From the NCBI GenBank assembly GCA_934254585.1, contig CAKQLF010000002.1:92933-156932 (forward strand): a stretch of DNA of 64,000 nt, in the 5' to 3' direction. The notes under the pieces are model-generated. The model did not search any database, was not told the DNA's origin, and saw nothing but the letters and a program-made list of their open reading frames with translations. The first letter of the stretch is position 1. Each line of letters begins with the position of its first letter. Both the position numbers and the translations under genes were made by a program. Source of the DNA: an uncultured Alphaproteobacteria bacterium. Lineage in GTDB: Bacteria > Pseudomonadota > Alphaproteobacteria > RF32 > CAG-239. Below, piece after piece: positions 16,874 through 26,128 of the stretch.

Positions 16874-18196
16874 ATGAAATTAAAATACGTTTTAGCGGCT
16901 CTTTTCGCTTTTATGATTTCGCCGGCACACGCCGAGCTGGAAATTGACGTTCGCGGCGCAACCCGCAACCCGATGCCGATTGCCATTCCGGAAATGATTG
17001 GCAACAATGGCAACTTCTTTACCAAAATTATCGGCAACGACTATGGCGATAAAATTCGCGAAGTTTTAGCCGCCGATTTGGATAGAAGCGGTTTGTTTAA
17101 GGTTTTGCCGACTAACAGCTATATTGAAACCTTAACTTCTATTGACCAACAGCCAAAGTTTGTCAACTGGCAGGCTATTAAATCACAAGCCTTGGTTCAA
17201 AGCCAAATTGTCGAACTTCCGGGAGAAAAATTAAGGGTGGATTTCCGCCTGTGGGACGTGGCTTCCGAACAACAGCTTATCGGCAAATCGTTCACCACCA
17301 CCAAAAGCAACTGGCGCAGAATAGCCCACGTTGTCGCCGATGCCATCTATGAGCGTTTGACCGGTGACAAAGGCTATTTCAACACCCGTGTGGTCTATGT
17401 TTCCGAAACAGGACGTGCCACCCGCCGCATTAAACGCTTGGCCATAATGGACCAAGACGGCGAAAATCACAAATTTTTAACCGATGGACGCAACCTTGTG
17501 CTGACACCGCGTTTTTCACCAAATATGCAAAAAATCACCTATTTGGAATATGTCGGCAACAGCCCGCGCGTCTATATGTTGGATTTGGACACCAACCGCC
17601 GTCAAGTTTTGGGCAACTTCCCCGGAATGACTTTTGCGCCGGTATTTTCTCCGGACAGTTCAAAAGTTTTGTTGAGCTATGCCAACCACGGTTCAACAAA
17701 TATTTATGAAATGGATATCAAAACCCGTAAAACCCGTCAAATTACCTATGGCAGCGGCGCGATTTCCACCTCGCCAAGCTATTCGCCGGACGGTAGCAAA
17801 ATTGTGTTTAACTCCGACCGCGGCGGCAATCAACAGCTTTATGTTATGAACGCCGATGGCAGTGATGTTCAGCGCATCAGCTTTGGTAAAGGACGTTACG
17901 CCACTCCGGTTTGGTCTCCGCGCGGCGACTATATCGCGTTTACAAAAATGGCTAACGGCGCGTTTTATATCGGCGTGATGTATCCGGACGGCTCCGGCGA
18001 ACGTTTGTTGGCCGATGGTTATTTGGTTGAAGGTCCTACTTGGTCGCCAAACGGCCGTGTGCTGATGTATTTCCGCCAAGACCGCGGTTCTCCGGTGCGT
18101 TTATACAGCATTGACTTAACCGGTTATAACGAGCGACGCATTGTGACTCCGGCCGAAGCCTCGGATCCGGCTTGGTCGCCGTTGCTTCCGTTATAA
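16874..18196 (+). CDS. tolB: Tol-Pal system periplasmic protein TolB
   Basis: TolB is the soluble periplasmic hub of the Tol-Pal envelope complex, binding Pal and keeping the outer membrane constricted at division. The protein has a signal peptide (LAALFAFMISPAHA), an N-terminal alpha/beta domain, then a beta-propeller with repeated blades carrying FSPDSSKVLLSY, YSPDGSKIVFNSDRGG.QQLYVMNADGS and WSPRGDYIAFT. Its 440 residues are the normal length. Unusually for a tol gene, tolQRA and pal are not adjacent here: it is bounded by ruvX (divergent) and fucO, with a terminator after it. Confidence 0.97.
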   Translation: MKLKYVLAALFAFMISPAHAELEIDVRGATRNPMPIAIPEMIGNNGNFFTKIIGNDYGDKIREVLAADLDRSGLFKVLPTNSYIETLTSIDQQPKFVNWQAIKSQALVQSQIVELPGEKLRVDFRLWDVASEQQLIGKSFTTTKSNWRRIAHVVADAIYERLTGDKGYFNTRVVYVSETGRATRRIKRLAIMDQDGENHKFLTDGRNLVLTPRFSPNMQKITYLEYVGNSPRVYMLDLDTNRRQVLGNFPGMTFAPVFSPDSSKVLLSYANHGSTNIYEMDIKTRKTRQITYGSGAISTSPSYSPDGSKIVFNSDRGGNQQLYVMNADGSDVQRISFGKGRYATPVWSPRGDYIAFTKMANGAFYIGVMYPDGSGERLLADGYLVEGPTWSPNGRVLMYFRQDRGSPVRLYSIDLTGYNERRIVTPAEASDPAWSPLLPL

Positions 18197-18222
18197 AAAA
18201 CGGCGCGAATACAACACCTTGA

Positions 18223-18251
18223 AAGCGGTTCTGACAGAGCCGCTTTTTTTA
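18223..18251 (+). terminator. Intrinsic terminator after tolB
   Basis: A hairpin with outer stem AAGCGG/CCGCTT and a short inner stem is followed by a T run. Confidence 0.88.
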
Positions 18252-18334
18252 TGGCAAAAATTAACCTGTTGCTAAACAATTTTCGCTATATTTAAAACAT
18301 AAGTATTTAATAATTTTTATGAAAGGAAACGATT

Positions 18335-19498
18335 ATGACTGCTAAACGCTTTATGTTAAACGAAACAAGTTATCACGGCTATGGTGCTAAAAATGAAGTT
18401 ATTACCGAGGCTAAAGCCCGCGGCTTCAAAAAAGCTCTTATTGTCACCGATGCCGATTTGGTAAAATTCGGAGTGGTGAAAAAAATCACCGACTTGCTGG
18501 ATAAAAACAATATGGCCTACGCTGTTTATGATAAAGTAAAAGCCAATCCGAGCGTAAACGTGGTTAAAGAAGGTGTCGAAGCCTTCAAACAAGCCGGAGC
18601 TGATTATATGATTGCCATTGGCGGCGGTTCTCCGCAAGACACCGCTAAAGGAATCGGCATCATCATTAATAATCCGGAATTTGCCGATGTCGTTTCTTTG
18701 GAAGGCGTTGCGCCGACCAAACATAAAAGTGTTCCGGTTATTGCCATTGCCACCACTGCCGGCACTGCGGCCGAAACCACTATTAACTATGTGATTACCG
18801 ATGAAGAAAAACGCCGCAAATTTGTTTGCGTTGACCCACACGATATTCCGGTTGTGGCCATTGTTGATCCGGAAATGATGTCTTCAATGCCTAAAGGCTT
18901 GACCGCCGCCACCGGTATGGACGCCCTTACCCACGCCATTGAGGGTTATACAACTTTGGCGTCTTGGGAATTGGCCGACACTTTGAACTTAAAAGCCATT
19001 GAAATTATCTCACGCTCGTTGCGCAAAGCTGTTGAAAATGACCCGAAAGGTCGTGAAGATATGGCTCTTGGACAATATATGACCGGTATGGCCTTTTCTA
19101 ATGTCGGCTTGGGCGTAGTACACGGTATGGCTCACCCGTTAAGTGCTTTTTATAACACACCGCACGGAGTAGCCAACGCTGTTCTGTTGCCTTATGTTAT
19201 GGAGTTTAACGCTCCTTACACCGGTGAAAAATTCCGCGAAATTGCCCGCGCAATGGGAGTTAAAGGCGTTGACAATATGACACAGGAAGAATATCGCAAA
19301 GCGGCTATTGATGCGGTTAAACAGCTCAAAAAAGATGTTAACATTCCGGAAACCTTAAAAGATATCAATGTCAAAGAAGAAGATTTGGAGGCCTTGTCCG
19401 ATGCGGCCATGGCCGATGTTTGCACCGGCGGAAATCCGCGTGCCTGCAACAAAGAGTTAGTTCTGGAAGTTTATAAAAAAGCTTTTTACGGTAAATAA
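18335..19498 (+). CDS. fucO: Iron-dependent alcohol dehydrogenase, FucO (lactaldehyde reductase) type
   Basis: The 387-residue protein matches FucO closely over its whole length from memory of the E. coli sequence: GADYMIAIGGGSPQDTAKGIGIIINNPEFADV, the TTAGTAAETTINYVITDEEKRRKF segment, and VGLGVVHGMAHPLSAFYNTPHGVANA with the metal-binding His residues. FucO reduces L-lactaldehyde to 1,2-propanediol with NADH in fucose and rhamnose fermentation. No fucose pathway genes are next to it, so its substrate here could be another aldehyde; a general NADH-disposal role fits the nearby lactate dehydrogenase. A strong Shine-Dalgarno (GAAAGGAAA) precedes the start, and terminators bound it on both sides. 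Confidence 0.92.
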   Translation: MTAKRFMLNETSYHGYGAKNEVITEAKARGFKKALIVTDADLVKFGVVKKITDLLDKNNMAYAVYDKVKANPSVNVVKEGVEAFKQAGADYMIAIGGGSPQDTAKGIGIIINNPEFADVVSLEGVAPTKHKSVPVIAIATTAGTAAETTINYVITDEEKRRKFVCVDPHDIPVVAIVDPEMMSSMPKGLTAATGMDALTHAIEGYTTLASWELADTLNLKAIEIISRSLRKAVENDPKGREDMALGQYMTGMAFSNVGLGVVHGMAHPLSAFYNTPHGVANAVLLPYVMEFNAPYTGEKFREIARAMGVKGVDNMTQEEYRKAAIDAVKQLKKDVNIPETLKDINVKEEDLEALSDAAMADVCTGGNPRACNKELVLEVYKKAFYGK

Positions 19499-19517
19499 AT
19501 TAATCGCCGCCAAACGA

Positions 19518-19550
19518 CAAAACCCCGCGTTTTTTTAACACGGGGTTTTG
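19518..19550. terminator. Bidirectional terminator between fucO and the DUF4139 gene
   Basis: A stem with arms CAAAACCCCG and CGGGGTTTTG gives T runs on both strands and lies between two convergent genes. Confidence 0.88.
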
Positions 19551-19570
19551 CTTGTTATTTAGCTTGTTTT

Positions 19571-21037
19571 TTAGTCACAAACTCGATTATTTTGCGGAAT
19601 TTCCACCGTATAAGTCAAAACAGACTTACCGTCAGCCGGTGTTTTCAGTTTCCATTGACGGATTCGTCCTGTTTTTTCTTCGCCTTTCAAACTCTCCTTA
19701 ACAATTTTGTAATTATCCGGAAAATTTTGGCTGATAATTACGCTGTTTTCTTGTGTATCAGCATTGCTAATTGTAATTTCTGCCATATAAGTTTTCAGCA
19801 CTTTCACCTGATAACAACTGTTTTGCGGCTTACGAGCAACTTCTTTTTCAGTCACTTTAGATACCTTGCCTTTAAGCGTCAAGTTAAAGGCGTTTCCTAA
19901 ATCCAAACGCAAGGTTTCATCTTTAGCCGTGTTACCGATATTTGTTGAGCCGATAAACTGCAAATTGCCGTTTTTGTCATTTTCATAAAAACGCATTATT
20001 CCTGCCGGCAAAGAAATTCCCAAATTAGCGGCCTTAACATTTTCTAAGACATAAGTAATGCTCGGATGCATTTTTTCAAACTCATAATTGCCGCCAAAAT
20101 AAAGAGGAGAGCTGAAATTAAACTCTTTAGAATAGCTTACCGCATTTTTCTCAATAAGACCGACTTGCTTTGTTTGGTTATCCTTAATTGAGGTAATTGC
20201 CGGCAAAGTGTATAATTCATAGTTGCTTATTTGCTCCGGTATCACCGAATTTCCTGCCGCGCTTTCCATTCCGTTATCCGCCATAGACATTGCCATTTTG
20301 GTCATCAAAATTCGAGGCTGCACAGCGTTTCTAACCACATTAACATCTCCGGCCACCAATTGAATTTTAGCATTATTATAGTCCACACCAGAATTATTAT
20401 TAATGGTTACCCAACCTGTCAAATCAAGCTTATCTTTTGATGAAATGGTTGCCACATAATCTGTTTTCCAACTTAAACCACCGGTTAAATATGCCAAAAA
20501 CAGATTTTTGCTTCCTGATTTTTTATTGTTTATTTTGGCTGTCAAAGTCGGTTTATCGCTGACATCTGCCGGAATATTATTAAATACAACTTTGCCTTCA
20601 AAATCAGTTTCAATACCATACGAAAAACGCAAAACCGGCTTATCATAAGTTAAACCTATCAACTGAGCTTTTTCAAAAATATTTTCACCGGTTTGCCGAT
20701 TTTGGCGAACTGTGGTAACTTCTTGACCAATCAGTTTTTTCAGCAAGTTGTTATAAGTAATCAAATTATAGCTGTAATTTTGTTCCAACACTTTCAAATC
20801 TTGTCCGTAAAGCATTGCCGTTTCAGGTTGAATCTGCTGTGCTACGCCGTCAAAAACCACTTCAAATAAACCGGCCTTAATTTCTGCCGGCCGCACATCT
20901 TTAACCAAAGCCAAATTTTGATTATAAATGCTCAAAGACAATTTGCTATCCGTGTTTTTCAGCAATATTTGCTCCTTGGCCCACACATTTGAACTCAGAA
21001 TGGTTCCGGTTAAAAGCAAAAATAACATTTTATACAT
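19571..21037 (-). CDS. DUF4139-type exported protein
   Basis: The 488-residue protein has a signal peptide (MLFLLLTGTILSSNVWA) followed by a beta-rich body of the DUF4139 kind: LSIYNQNLALVKDVR near the start, GGLSWKTDYVATIS in the middle and NNNSGVDYNNAKIQLVAGDVN, the most recognisable block. The family's function is not known; it is presumed periplasmic or outer-membrane associated. GGGGAG precedes the ATG at 21037. The DUF1294 gene is upstream on the same strand, 12 bases away, so they are likely cotranscribed. Confidence 0.85.
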   Translation of the reverse strand: MYKMLFLLLTGTILSSNVWAKEQILLKNTDSKLSLSIYNQNLALVKDVRPAEIKAGLFEVVFDGVAQQIQPETAMLYGQDLKVLEQNYSYNLITYNNLLKKLIGQEVTTVRQNRQTGENIFEKAQLIGLTYDKPVLRFSYGIETDFEGKVVFNNIPADVSDKPTLTAKINNKKSGSKNLFLAYLTGGLSWKTDYVATISSKDKLDLTGWVTINNNSGVDYNNAKIQLVAGDVNVVRNAVQPRILMTKMAMSMADNGMESAAGNSVIPEQISNYELYTLPAITSIKDNQTKQVGLIEKNAVSYSKEFNFSSPLYFGGNYEFEKMHPSITYVLENVKAANLGISLPAGIMRFYENDKNGNLQFIGSTNIGNTAKDETLRLDLGNAFNLTLKGKVSKVTEKEVARKPQNSCYQVKVLKTYMAEITISNADTQENSVIISQNFPDNYKIVKESLKGEEKTGRIRQWKLKTPADGKSVLTYTVEIPQNNRVCD

Positions 21038-21049
21038 ACAAAATCTCCC

Positions 21050-21487
21050 CTAAATTAATTTCAGATATCGCAAAATAATATAAACCGCGGCGGCTTCTAA
21101 AACAAGCATCAGCCAAAACATCAGCCTGAAACTACGCTTTTTGGTTTTATGATGGAAAAATTTTTGCGCCATAATCGCCCCCGGCCAACCGCCTAAAAAT
21201 TCAAGCGCGTGAAGTTGAACTTCAGGTACACGCCACTCCCCTTTTTCCGCCGCCTTTTTGTCAGCCCCATAGGCTATAAAAGTTGCCAGATTTATACAAG
21301 CCAAATGATAAACCGCAAACACTAAAAAAGCCTTATGTGAAAACATTATCACCCGAAAATAATGGTTTTCCGTTATATATGCCGAAATCAGCATCATCGC
21401 GTAATATAAAATAAAAAACCGATTACGTTGCAATGGTTGAATTAACATTAAAAAAGGTGTTATAACCGCCAAAAAAGTTATCAGCAT
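21050..21487 (-). CDS. DUF1294 membrane protein
   Basis: The 145-residue protein has about four hydrophobic segments and the DUF1294 signature: IAYGADKKAAEKGEWRVPE, then LHALEFLGGWPGAIMAQKFF and HHKTKKRSFRLMFWLM. DUF1294 proteins are small inner-membrane proteins of unknown function; some carry an N-terminal cold-shock domain, which this one lacks. It is the first gene of a two-gene unit with the DUF4139 protein. Confidence 0.88.
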   Translation of the reverse strand: MLITFLAVITPFLMLIQPLQRNRFFILYYAMMLISAYITENHYFRVIMFSHKAFLVFAVYHLACINLATFIAYGADKKAAEKGEWRVPEVQLHALEFLGGWPGAIMAQKFFHHKTKKRSFRLMFWLMLVLEAAAVYIILRYLKLI

Positions 21488-21627
21488 TTTTGCAAATTCT
21501 CCTCAAATACTGTCACCAGTGTAAGAAAAAAGTTACCATATTTCAAGTTAATCTTTATTAATATTAAGGTATTTTTAAGGTACAATGATTATTATTGTCG
21601 CATAAGTGTCAAAAGGAGGTATTAACT

Positions 21628-22281
21628 ATGAAAAAAACAGCACTGCTCGGAACTTTGTTAATATTCACGGGGTGCACGGCTCACAAAACCGTGGAGGAAC
21701 AGCCGTATATTCCTGAAACCATAAATATCAGTATGCCTTGTTCATATTCTTGTTTGCAAGAAAATTGTTCCACGGCCGCTCCGGCTCCTGTTGTTTTAAA
21801 ACCTCGTGTAACTGAAACTTATAATCCAAATCGAAAAAAACGCCGCTGCTGTGCCGATGATACACCGGACAATCCGGCCGAATTGCAAATACGCATTCCG
21901 GAATTGCCGGAAATTTATGTTATCTCGGCCAACCGTACGGTAAATTCTATGTTAAACGATGCCAAAGCCGTATTTCAGGATAAAACCATAAAAATTTTTG
22001 TTGAAGACACGGTAATTGCCGACAAAGATTTACCCGCAGGTGCGCCGCAAGGAATTAAAACCATAAAAAAACGCCTGAGCAATGTTAATACTGTTTTATT
22101 GACCGATAAAAAAGAACAAGCAGATTATTTGGTAAAGCCGCAAACCGATTGGTTTGACACCCCGACAAAACAAGTTCCGGCCATAAAATATACGTTAACC
22201 TTAAACAGTAAAGACGGCATAAAAATCGGCGAATGGACCGAAGTTGTGCATCAGGCAGAAGGCGACCGTAGTTGGTGGTAA
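21628..22281 (+). CDS. Putative lipoprotein, unknown function
   Basis: An ATG at 21628 with a strong AAGGAGG eight bases upstream starts a lipoprotein signal: MKKTALLGTLLIFTGCTAHK, with the lipid Cys about residue 16. The mature part is Cys-bearing at first (PCSYSCLQENC, RRCCADD) and then forms an alpha/beta region with LNDAKAVFQDKTIKIFVED and TVLLTDKKEQADYLVKP. That layout recalls the curli/LpoB-type assembly lipoproteins, but this is a resemblance only. The next gene starts three bases after the stop and has a similar stretch (NDKDMADFIITPSLKKAE), so the two products probably work together in the envelope. Confidence 0.75.
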   Translation: MKKTALLGTLLIFTGCTAHKTVEEQPYIPETINISMPCSYSCLQENCSTAAPAPVVLKPRVTETYNPNRKKRRCCADDTPDNPAELQIRIPELPEIYVISANRTVNSMLNDAKAVFQDKTIKIFVEDTVIADKDLPAGAPQGIKTIKKRLSNVNTVLLTDKKEQADYLVKPQTDWFDTPTKQVPAIKYTLTLNSKDGIKIGEWTEVVHQAEGDRSWW

Positions 22282-22283
22282 AA

Positions 22284-23213
22284 ATGCGGCAAAACTACAA
22301 ATTAAAATTGCCTTTAATCGCTCTACTGAGTTTATGTGCGGCCGATGTTTGCGCCGAAGAGCCGATTTTACAAAAAATTGAAGCCGATGCTTGTGACGAC
22401 CGACAACAAGATTATGACACAAAAACAATGGAATATCGCGCTGTTGATAAAGCCAGTTTTTCTGCGGTAAAAACTTCCGGCGTTATTCAAAAATATGCTC
22501 CAAATCTGTCATCGGCAGTTATAGACGTGATTACCTATCAATTGATTGATGAATATTTGACCAATGTACAGCACAATATAACGCATAGTGACACTTATCG
22601 AACTTGTGTGCACGTTTCCGCCGATTTAGAAATCTCGCAACAAGAACTGCAAAGCCTGATAGATGAGCATATAACAGCCGCCGAGCCAGCCGTTATCAAC
22701 GCCGACAAAGAAGTTATAATGGCTTCCGAAGTGGCTGAAGAAGTTAACAAGGAAATAAAATTCAAACCTCAAAATCTGAATGAAAAAAAGTTGGTTTATA
22801 TTGCCGATATGCATTTTTGGGATAATACGGAAACCAACCATTACACCGATTTATTGAAAGAATTGTTTTCGCACAGCGATTATTACTATGTTACCAACGA
22901 CAAAGATATGGCCGATTTTATTATTACGCCGAGTTTAAAAAAAGCTGAAATTGATAAAATTGACAATACCAACCATAAAATGCAGATGATTGTCGGATTA
23001 CAAGCAAGCTCGCCTCGAGATTCCGATTTTTCGGAGTTAAACCAAGAACAAAATCACTTTGTATTGTTTGCCGCCGACAAAGATGAACAAGAAATGGCCG
23101 ATACGCTTATTAGAAAATTGTTAACACGCGCCGCCAATGATATTAGCGGAAAAATAAATAGTTATCGCCAAAAATCTTTAGAAAAGAGCAAATTAAATAA
23201 GAAAATAAAATAA
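22284..23213 (+). CDS. Exported protein of unknown function, partner of the preceding lipoprotein
   Basis: The chosen ATG at 22284 follows the previous stop by two bases, implying translational coupling. A signal peptide (LPLIALLSLCAADVCA) leads into a mature protein of about 290 residues. Its second half has KKLVYIADMHFWDNTETNHYTDLLKEL and YYYVTNDKDMADFIITPSLKKAE, which parallels TVLLTDKKEQADYLVKPQ in the upstream lipoprotein. The C-terminal region (ADTLIRKLLTRAANDISGKI) is helical. The pattern is that of periplasmic proteins with a repeated LpoB/CsgG-like fold, but I cannot assign a family. Confidence 0.72.
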   Translation: MRQNYKLKLPLIALLSLCAADVCAEEPILQKIEADACDDRQQDYDTKTMEYRAVDKASFSAVKTSGVIQKYAPNLSSAVIDVITYQLIDEYLTNVQHNITHSDTYRTCVHVSADLEISQQELQSLIDEHITAAEPAVINADKEVIMASEVAEEVNKEIKFKPQNLNEKKLVYIADMHFWDNTETNHYTDLLKELFSHSDYYYVTNDKDMADFIITPSLKKAEIDKIDNTNHKMQMIVGLQASSPRDSDFSELNQEQNHFVLFAADKDEQEMADTLIRKLLTRAANDISGKINSYRQKSLEKSKLNKKIK

Positions 23214-23231
23214 ATAATAAGAAAAAAATTA

Positions 23232-23270
23232 TTGACAGTTCTTATTTGTAAGATATATATTACAAATAAG
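23232..23270 (+). promoter_or_regulatory. Promoter overlapping a perfect 11-bp inverted repeat (likely operator)
   Basis: TTGACA (23232-23237) is followed by a -10-like TATATA/TATATT at 23254-23261. A perfect inverted repeat, CTTATTTGTAA (23241-23251) and TTACAAATAAG (23260-23270), covers the spacer and -10 and its right arm runs into the AAGGAG ribosome-binding site. This placement suits either a repressor operator or an RNA hairpin that hides the Shine-Dalgarno. Confidence 0.65.
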
Positions 23271-23281
23271 GAGTGTCTTTA

Positions 23282-23554
23282 ATGCGTAATCAAAAAATAC
23301 ATCATTTGGCAGATGAGCTGTTTTGGTATTTTCAAGATAATTTTCCCGAAGCACGTCGAGGAGAATATTTATCATATAAAACCAATCTGGTTTTAGCCTT
23401 TGAAAATTATATAAATGACAGCAATCTTTATTTGCTGGCCCAACAGGTTGGTTATAACTTAAATGAACGCGAAAAACATCTGCTGAAAAAAATAATCAAT
23501 AAAGGAATTGAAAAATATTTAGCAGATAATATTAAAACAATTGCTTTAAATTAA
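23282..23554 (+). CDS. Small 90-aa protein of unknown function
   Basis: The ATG at 23282 has AAGGAG eight to nine bases upstream. The product is helical and charged: HHLADELFWYFQDNFPEARRGEYLSYKTN, then LYLLAQQVGYNLNEREKHLLKKIINKGIEKYL. No DNA-binding motif is certain, although the final half could form a helix-turn-helix-like pair. It has its own promoter with a palindrome over it, so autoregulation is possible. It lies just upstream of lon. I do not recognise a family. Confidence 0.7.
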   Translation: MRNQKIHHLADELFWYFQDNFPEARRGEYLSYKTNLVLAFENYINDSNLYLLAQQVGYNLNEREKHLLKKIINKGIEKYLADNIKTIALN

Positions 23555-23646
23555 AACAATATGGGGAAAATTTGTTATGAGCTATTGTCGAATGAAAAAA
23601 GCAACCCTATATAATAAAAAGATGTAGTGGACGGAGTAAAGCAGAT

Positions 23647-26001
23647 ATGCAAAAAAAACAAGAAAACTTAGAAGAAAATAATATAAAACAAACCAAAGAC
23701 GAACTCAATCTACCGGTTTTACCGCTGCGTGATGTTGTAGTTTATCCCAAAATGATTGTTCCAATATTTGTCGGCCGTGAAAAATCTATTGAAGCGGTAC
23801 AAAAAGCCAACGACAAAGGTTCGGACATTATTTTAGTTATGCAAAAAAAAGCGGATATCGAAGTTCCGACCGCAAATGATTTGTATAAGGTCGGTACCAG
23901 AGGAAATATCTTGCAAATGCTGAAGCTGCCTGACGGCACCGTAAAAATATTGGTTGAGGGTCTTGAGCGCGTTAAAATAAAATCTTTTCACAATGAAAAA
24001 TCATATTTTTCCGCGGTTGTAGAACCCTATCCGGCCGAAAAAGAAAACAGCTCCGAGCTAAAATCTTGGGCCCGAGCCGTTGTCAGCCAGTTTGAAGAAT
24101 ATATAAAACTCAACAAAAAAATTCCGCTTGACGTGGTGCAATCAGTTAAACAAATTGAAGAATATGACAAATTAGCCGACACCATAGCTTCACACTTGGT
24201 TTTGAAAACTGAAGACAAGCAGTTTTTGCTTGAGGCCGGTAATTTGCAAGAACGTCTGCATAAACTACTGCAGCTTATAGACACGGAAATGATGGTAATG
24301 GAAGTAGAAGACAAAATCAAAAACCGTGTTAAAAAACAAATGGAAAAAAGCCAAAAAGAATATTATTTGAACGAACAAATCAAGGCTATTCAAAAGGAAC
24401 TTAACGACGGCGATGACGGCGACGAATATGGAAATTATTTGAAACGTATCAACGCCACAAAATTCAGTAAAGAAGCGCGAGAAAAAGCCTTAGCCGAACT
24501 GAAAAAGCTCAAAAATATGGGTAACAGCTCTCCGGAAAGCGCGGTGATTCGTAATTATCTTGATTGGCTGCTTGATATTCCTTGGGATAAAAAAACAAAA
24601 TTAAACAAAGACTTAAACAAGGCTATTGATGTTTTAGAAGAAGACCATTATGGTTTGGAAAAAGTAAAAGAACGAATTGTTGAATATCTGGCTGTTCAAT
24701 CTCGCGCCAATAAAATGAAAGCCCCTATTTTGTGTTTAGTCGGACCTCCGGGAGTTGGCAAAACATCTTTAGGCAAGTCAATTGCCCGCGCCACCAATCG
24801 CCACTTTGTGCGCACCTCATTAGGCGGTATGCGTGATGAAGCAGAAATTCGCGGTCATCGCCGCACCTATGTGGGAGCAATGCCGGGAAAGATTATTCAA
24901 TCAATGAAAAAAGCCGGTACCTCAAATCCGCTGTTTTTATTGGATGAAATAGACAAGCTTGGCAACGATTGGCGCGGCGACCCGAGTTCTGCCCTTTTGG
25001 AGGTTTTGGATCCGGAGCAAAATTCCACTTTTAACGACCATTATTTGGAAGTTGATTACGATTTGTCCGATGTAATGTTTGTAACCACGGCAAATTCGTT
25101 GGATATGCCTCGCCCGTTGCTTGACCGTATGGAAATTATTCAACTTTCCGGCTATACCGAAGACGAAAAAATTGAAATAGCCAAACGTCATTTGTTGCAT
25201 AAGGTTTTTGACGAAAACGCCGTTAAATGCTCAGAATTAATCATAACCGACGAGGCTATTCGCGATATAATTCGCTATTACACCCGTGAAGCCGGTGTTC
25301 GTAACTTGGAACGAGAACTGGCAACCATTGCCCGCAAAGCCACCAAAGAAATTTTGTTGCAAAAGGGAAAATGCGTCAAAATAGAAGTCAACTCCGCAAA
25401 TTTGGAAAAATATTTGGGAGTAAAACGTTTCAGTTATGGTGAAGCCGAAAAGCAGGACCATATCGGCGTTACCACAGGTCTGGCTTGGACAGAAGTTGGC
25501 GGCGACATTCTCTTTATTGAAGCGGTTGATATGCCGGGTAAAGGTAAAGTCACCCAAACCGGAAAACTTGGTGATGTGATGAAAGAATCTATTGAAACCG
25601 CCTATTCGGTAGTGCGTGCTCACTCTAAAGATTTGGGCATAAATCCGGAAATTTTTGAAAAAACGGATATTCACGTCCACGTTCCGGAAGGTGCTACACC
25701 TAAAGACGGCCCTTCTGCCGGAATTGCAATGTATACAACCTTGGTTTCGGTATTCACCAAAACACCGGTAAAGAAAGACGTTGCTATGACCGGCGAAATC
25801 ACACTGCAAGGTCGAGTGCTACCAATTGGAGGTTTGAAAGAAAAATTATTGGCCGCTTTGCGAGGCGGAATTAAAACAGTTATTATTCCGAAAGAAAATG
25901 AAAAGGATTTAACTGAAATTCCGGATAACGTAAAAAAAGGTATGAAAATTATCCCTGTAGACAATGTTTCCGATGTTTTAAAGATTGCTCTGCATAAATA
26001 G
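23647..26001 (+). CDS. lon: ATP-dependent protease Lon
   Basis: The 784-residue cytoplasmic AAA+ protease has the full order: LonN substrate-binding domain (LNLPVLPLRDVVVYPKMIVP at the start), a coiled-coil linker (KKQMEKSQKEYYLNEQIKAI), the ATPase with Walker A GPPGVGKTSLGKS and Walker B PLFLLDEIDKLG, and the peptidase with the catalytic Ser in PKDGPSAGIAM and Lys in GGLKEKLLAAL. Lon degrades misfolded and regulatory proteins. GGAG precedes the start. A strong terminator follows. The usual clpX neighbour is not present. Confidence 0.99.
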   Translation: MQKKQENLEENNIKQTKDELNLPVLPLRDVVVYPKMIVPIFVGREKSIEAVQKANDKGSDIILVMQKKADIEVPTANDLYKVGTRGNILQMLKLPDGTVKILVEGLERVKIKSFHNEKSYFSAVVEPYPAEKENSSELKSWARAVVSQFEEYIKLNKKIPLDVVQSVKQIEEYDKLADTIASHLVLKTEDKQFLLEAGNLQERLHKLLQLIDTEMMVMEVEDKIKNRVKKQMEKSQKEYYLNEQIKAIQKELNDGDDGDEYGNYLKRINATKFSKEAREKALAELKKLKNMGNSSPESAVIRNYLDWLLDIPWDKKTKLNKDLNKAIDVLEEDHYGLEKVKERIVEYLAVQSRANKMKAPILCLVGPPGVGKTSLGKSIARATNRHFVRTSLGGMRDEAEIRGHRRTYVGAMPGKIIQSMKKAGTSNPLFLLDEIDKLGNDWRGDPSSALLEVLDPEQNSTFNDHYLEVDYDLSDVMFVTTANSLDMPRPLLDRMEIIQLSGYTEDEKIEIAKRHLLHKVFDENAVKCSELIITDEAIRDIIRYYTREAGVRNLERELATIARKATKEILLQKGKCVKIEVNSANLEKYLGVKRFSYGEAEKQDHIGVTTGLAWTEVGGDILFIEAVDMPGKGKVTQTGKLGDVMKESIETAYSVVRAHSKDLGINPEIFEKTDIHVHVPEGATPKDGPSAGIAMYTTLVSVFTKTPVKKDVAMTGEITLQGRVLPIGGLKEKLLAALRGGIKTVIIPKENEKDLTEIPDNVKKGMKIIPVDNVSDVLKIALHK

Positions 26002-26017
26002 TTTTTTCCCTGTTTCA

Positions 26018-26051
26018 AATCACAGTAAAACAAATTTACTGTGATTTTTTT
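26018..26051 (+). terminator. Intrinsic terminator after lon
   Basis: A 12-bp perfect stem (26018-26029 with 26035-26046) is followed by a T run. Confidence 0.92.
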
Positions 26052-26059
26052 ATGGAAAC

Positions 26060-26088
26060 TTGACAATATTGTCAAAAAGTGCTATTTT
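26060..26088 (+). promoter_or_regulatory. Promoter of the 482-aa unknown gene
   Basis: TTGACA (26060-26065), a 17-base spacer and TATTTT (26083-26088), nine bases after the lon terminator. Confidence 0.7.
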
Positions 26089-26128
26089 TTTAATGTTAAC
26101 CGAATTATTAATTTTTAAACTACATTTT

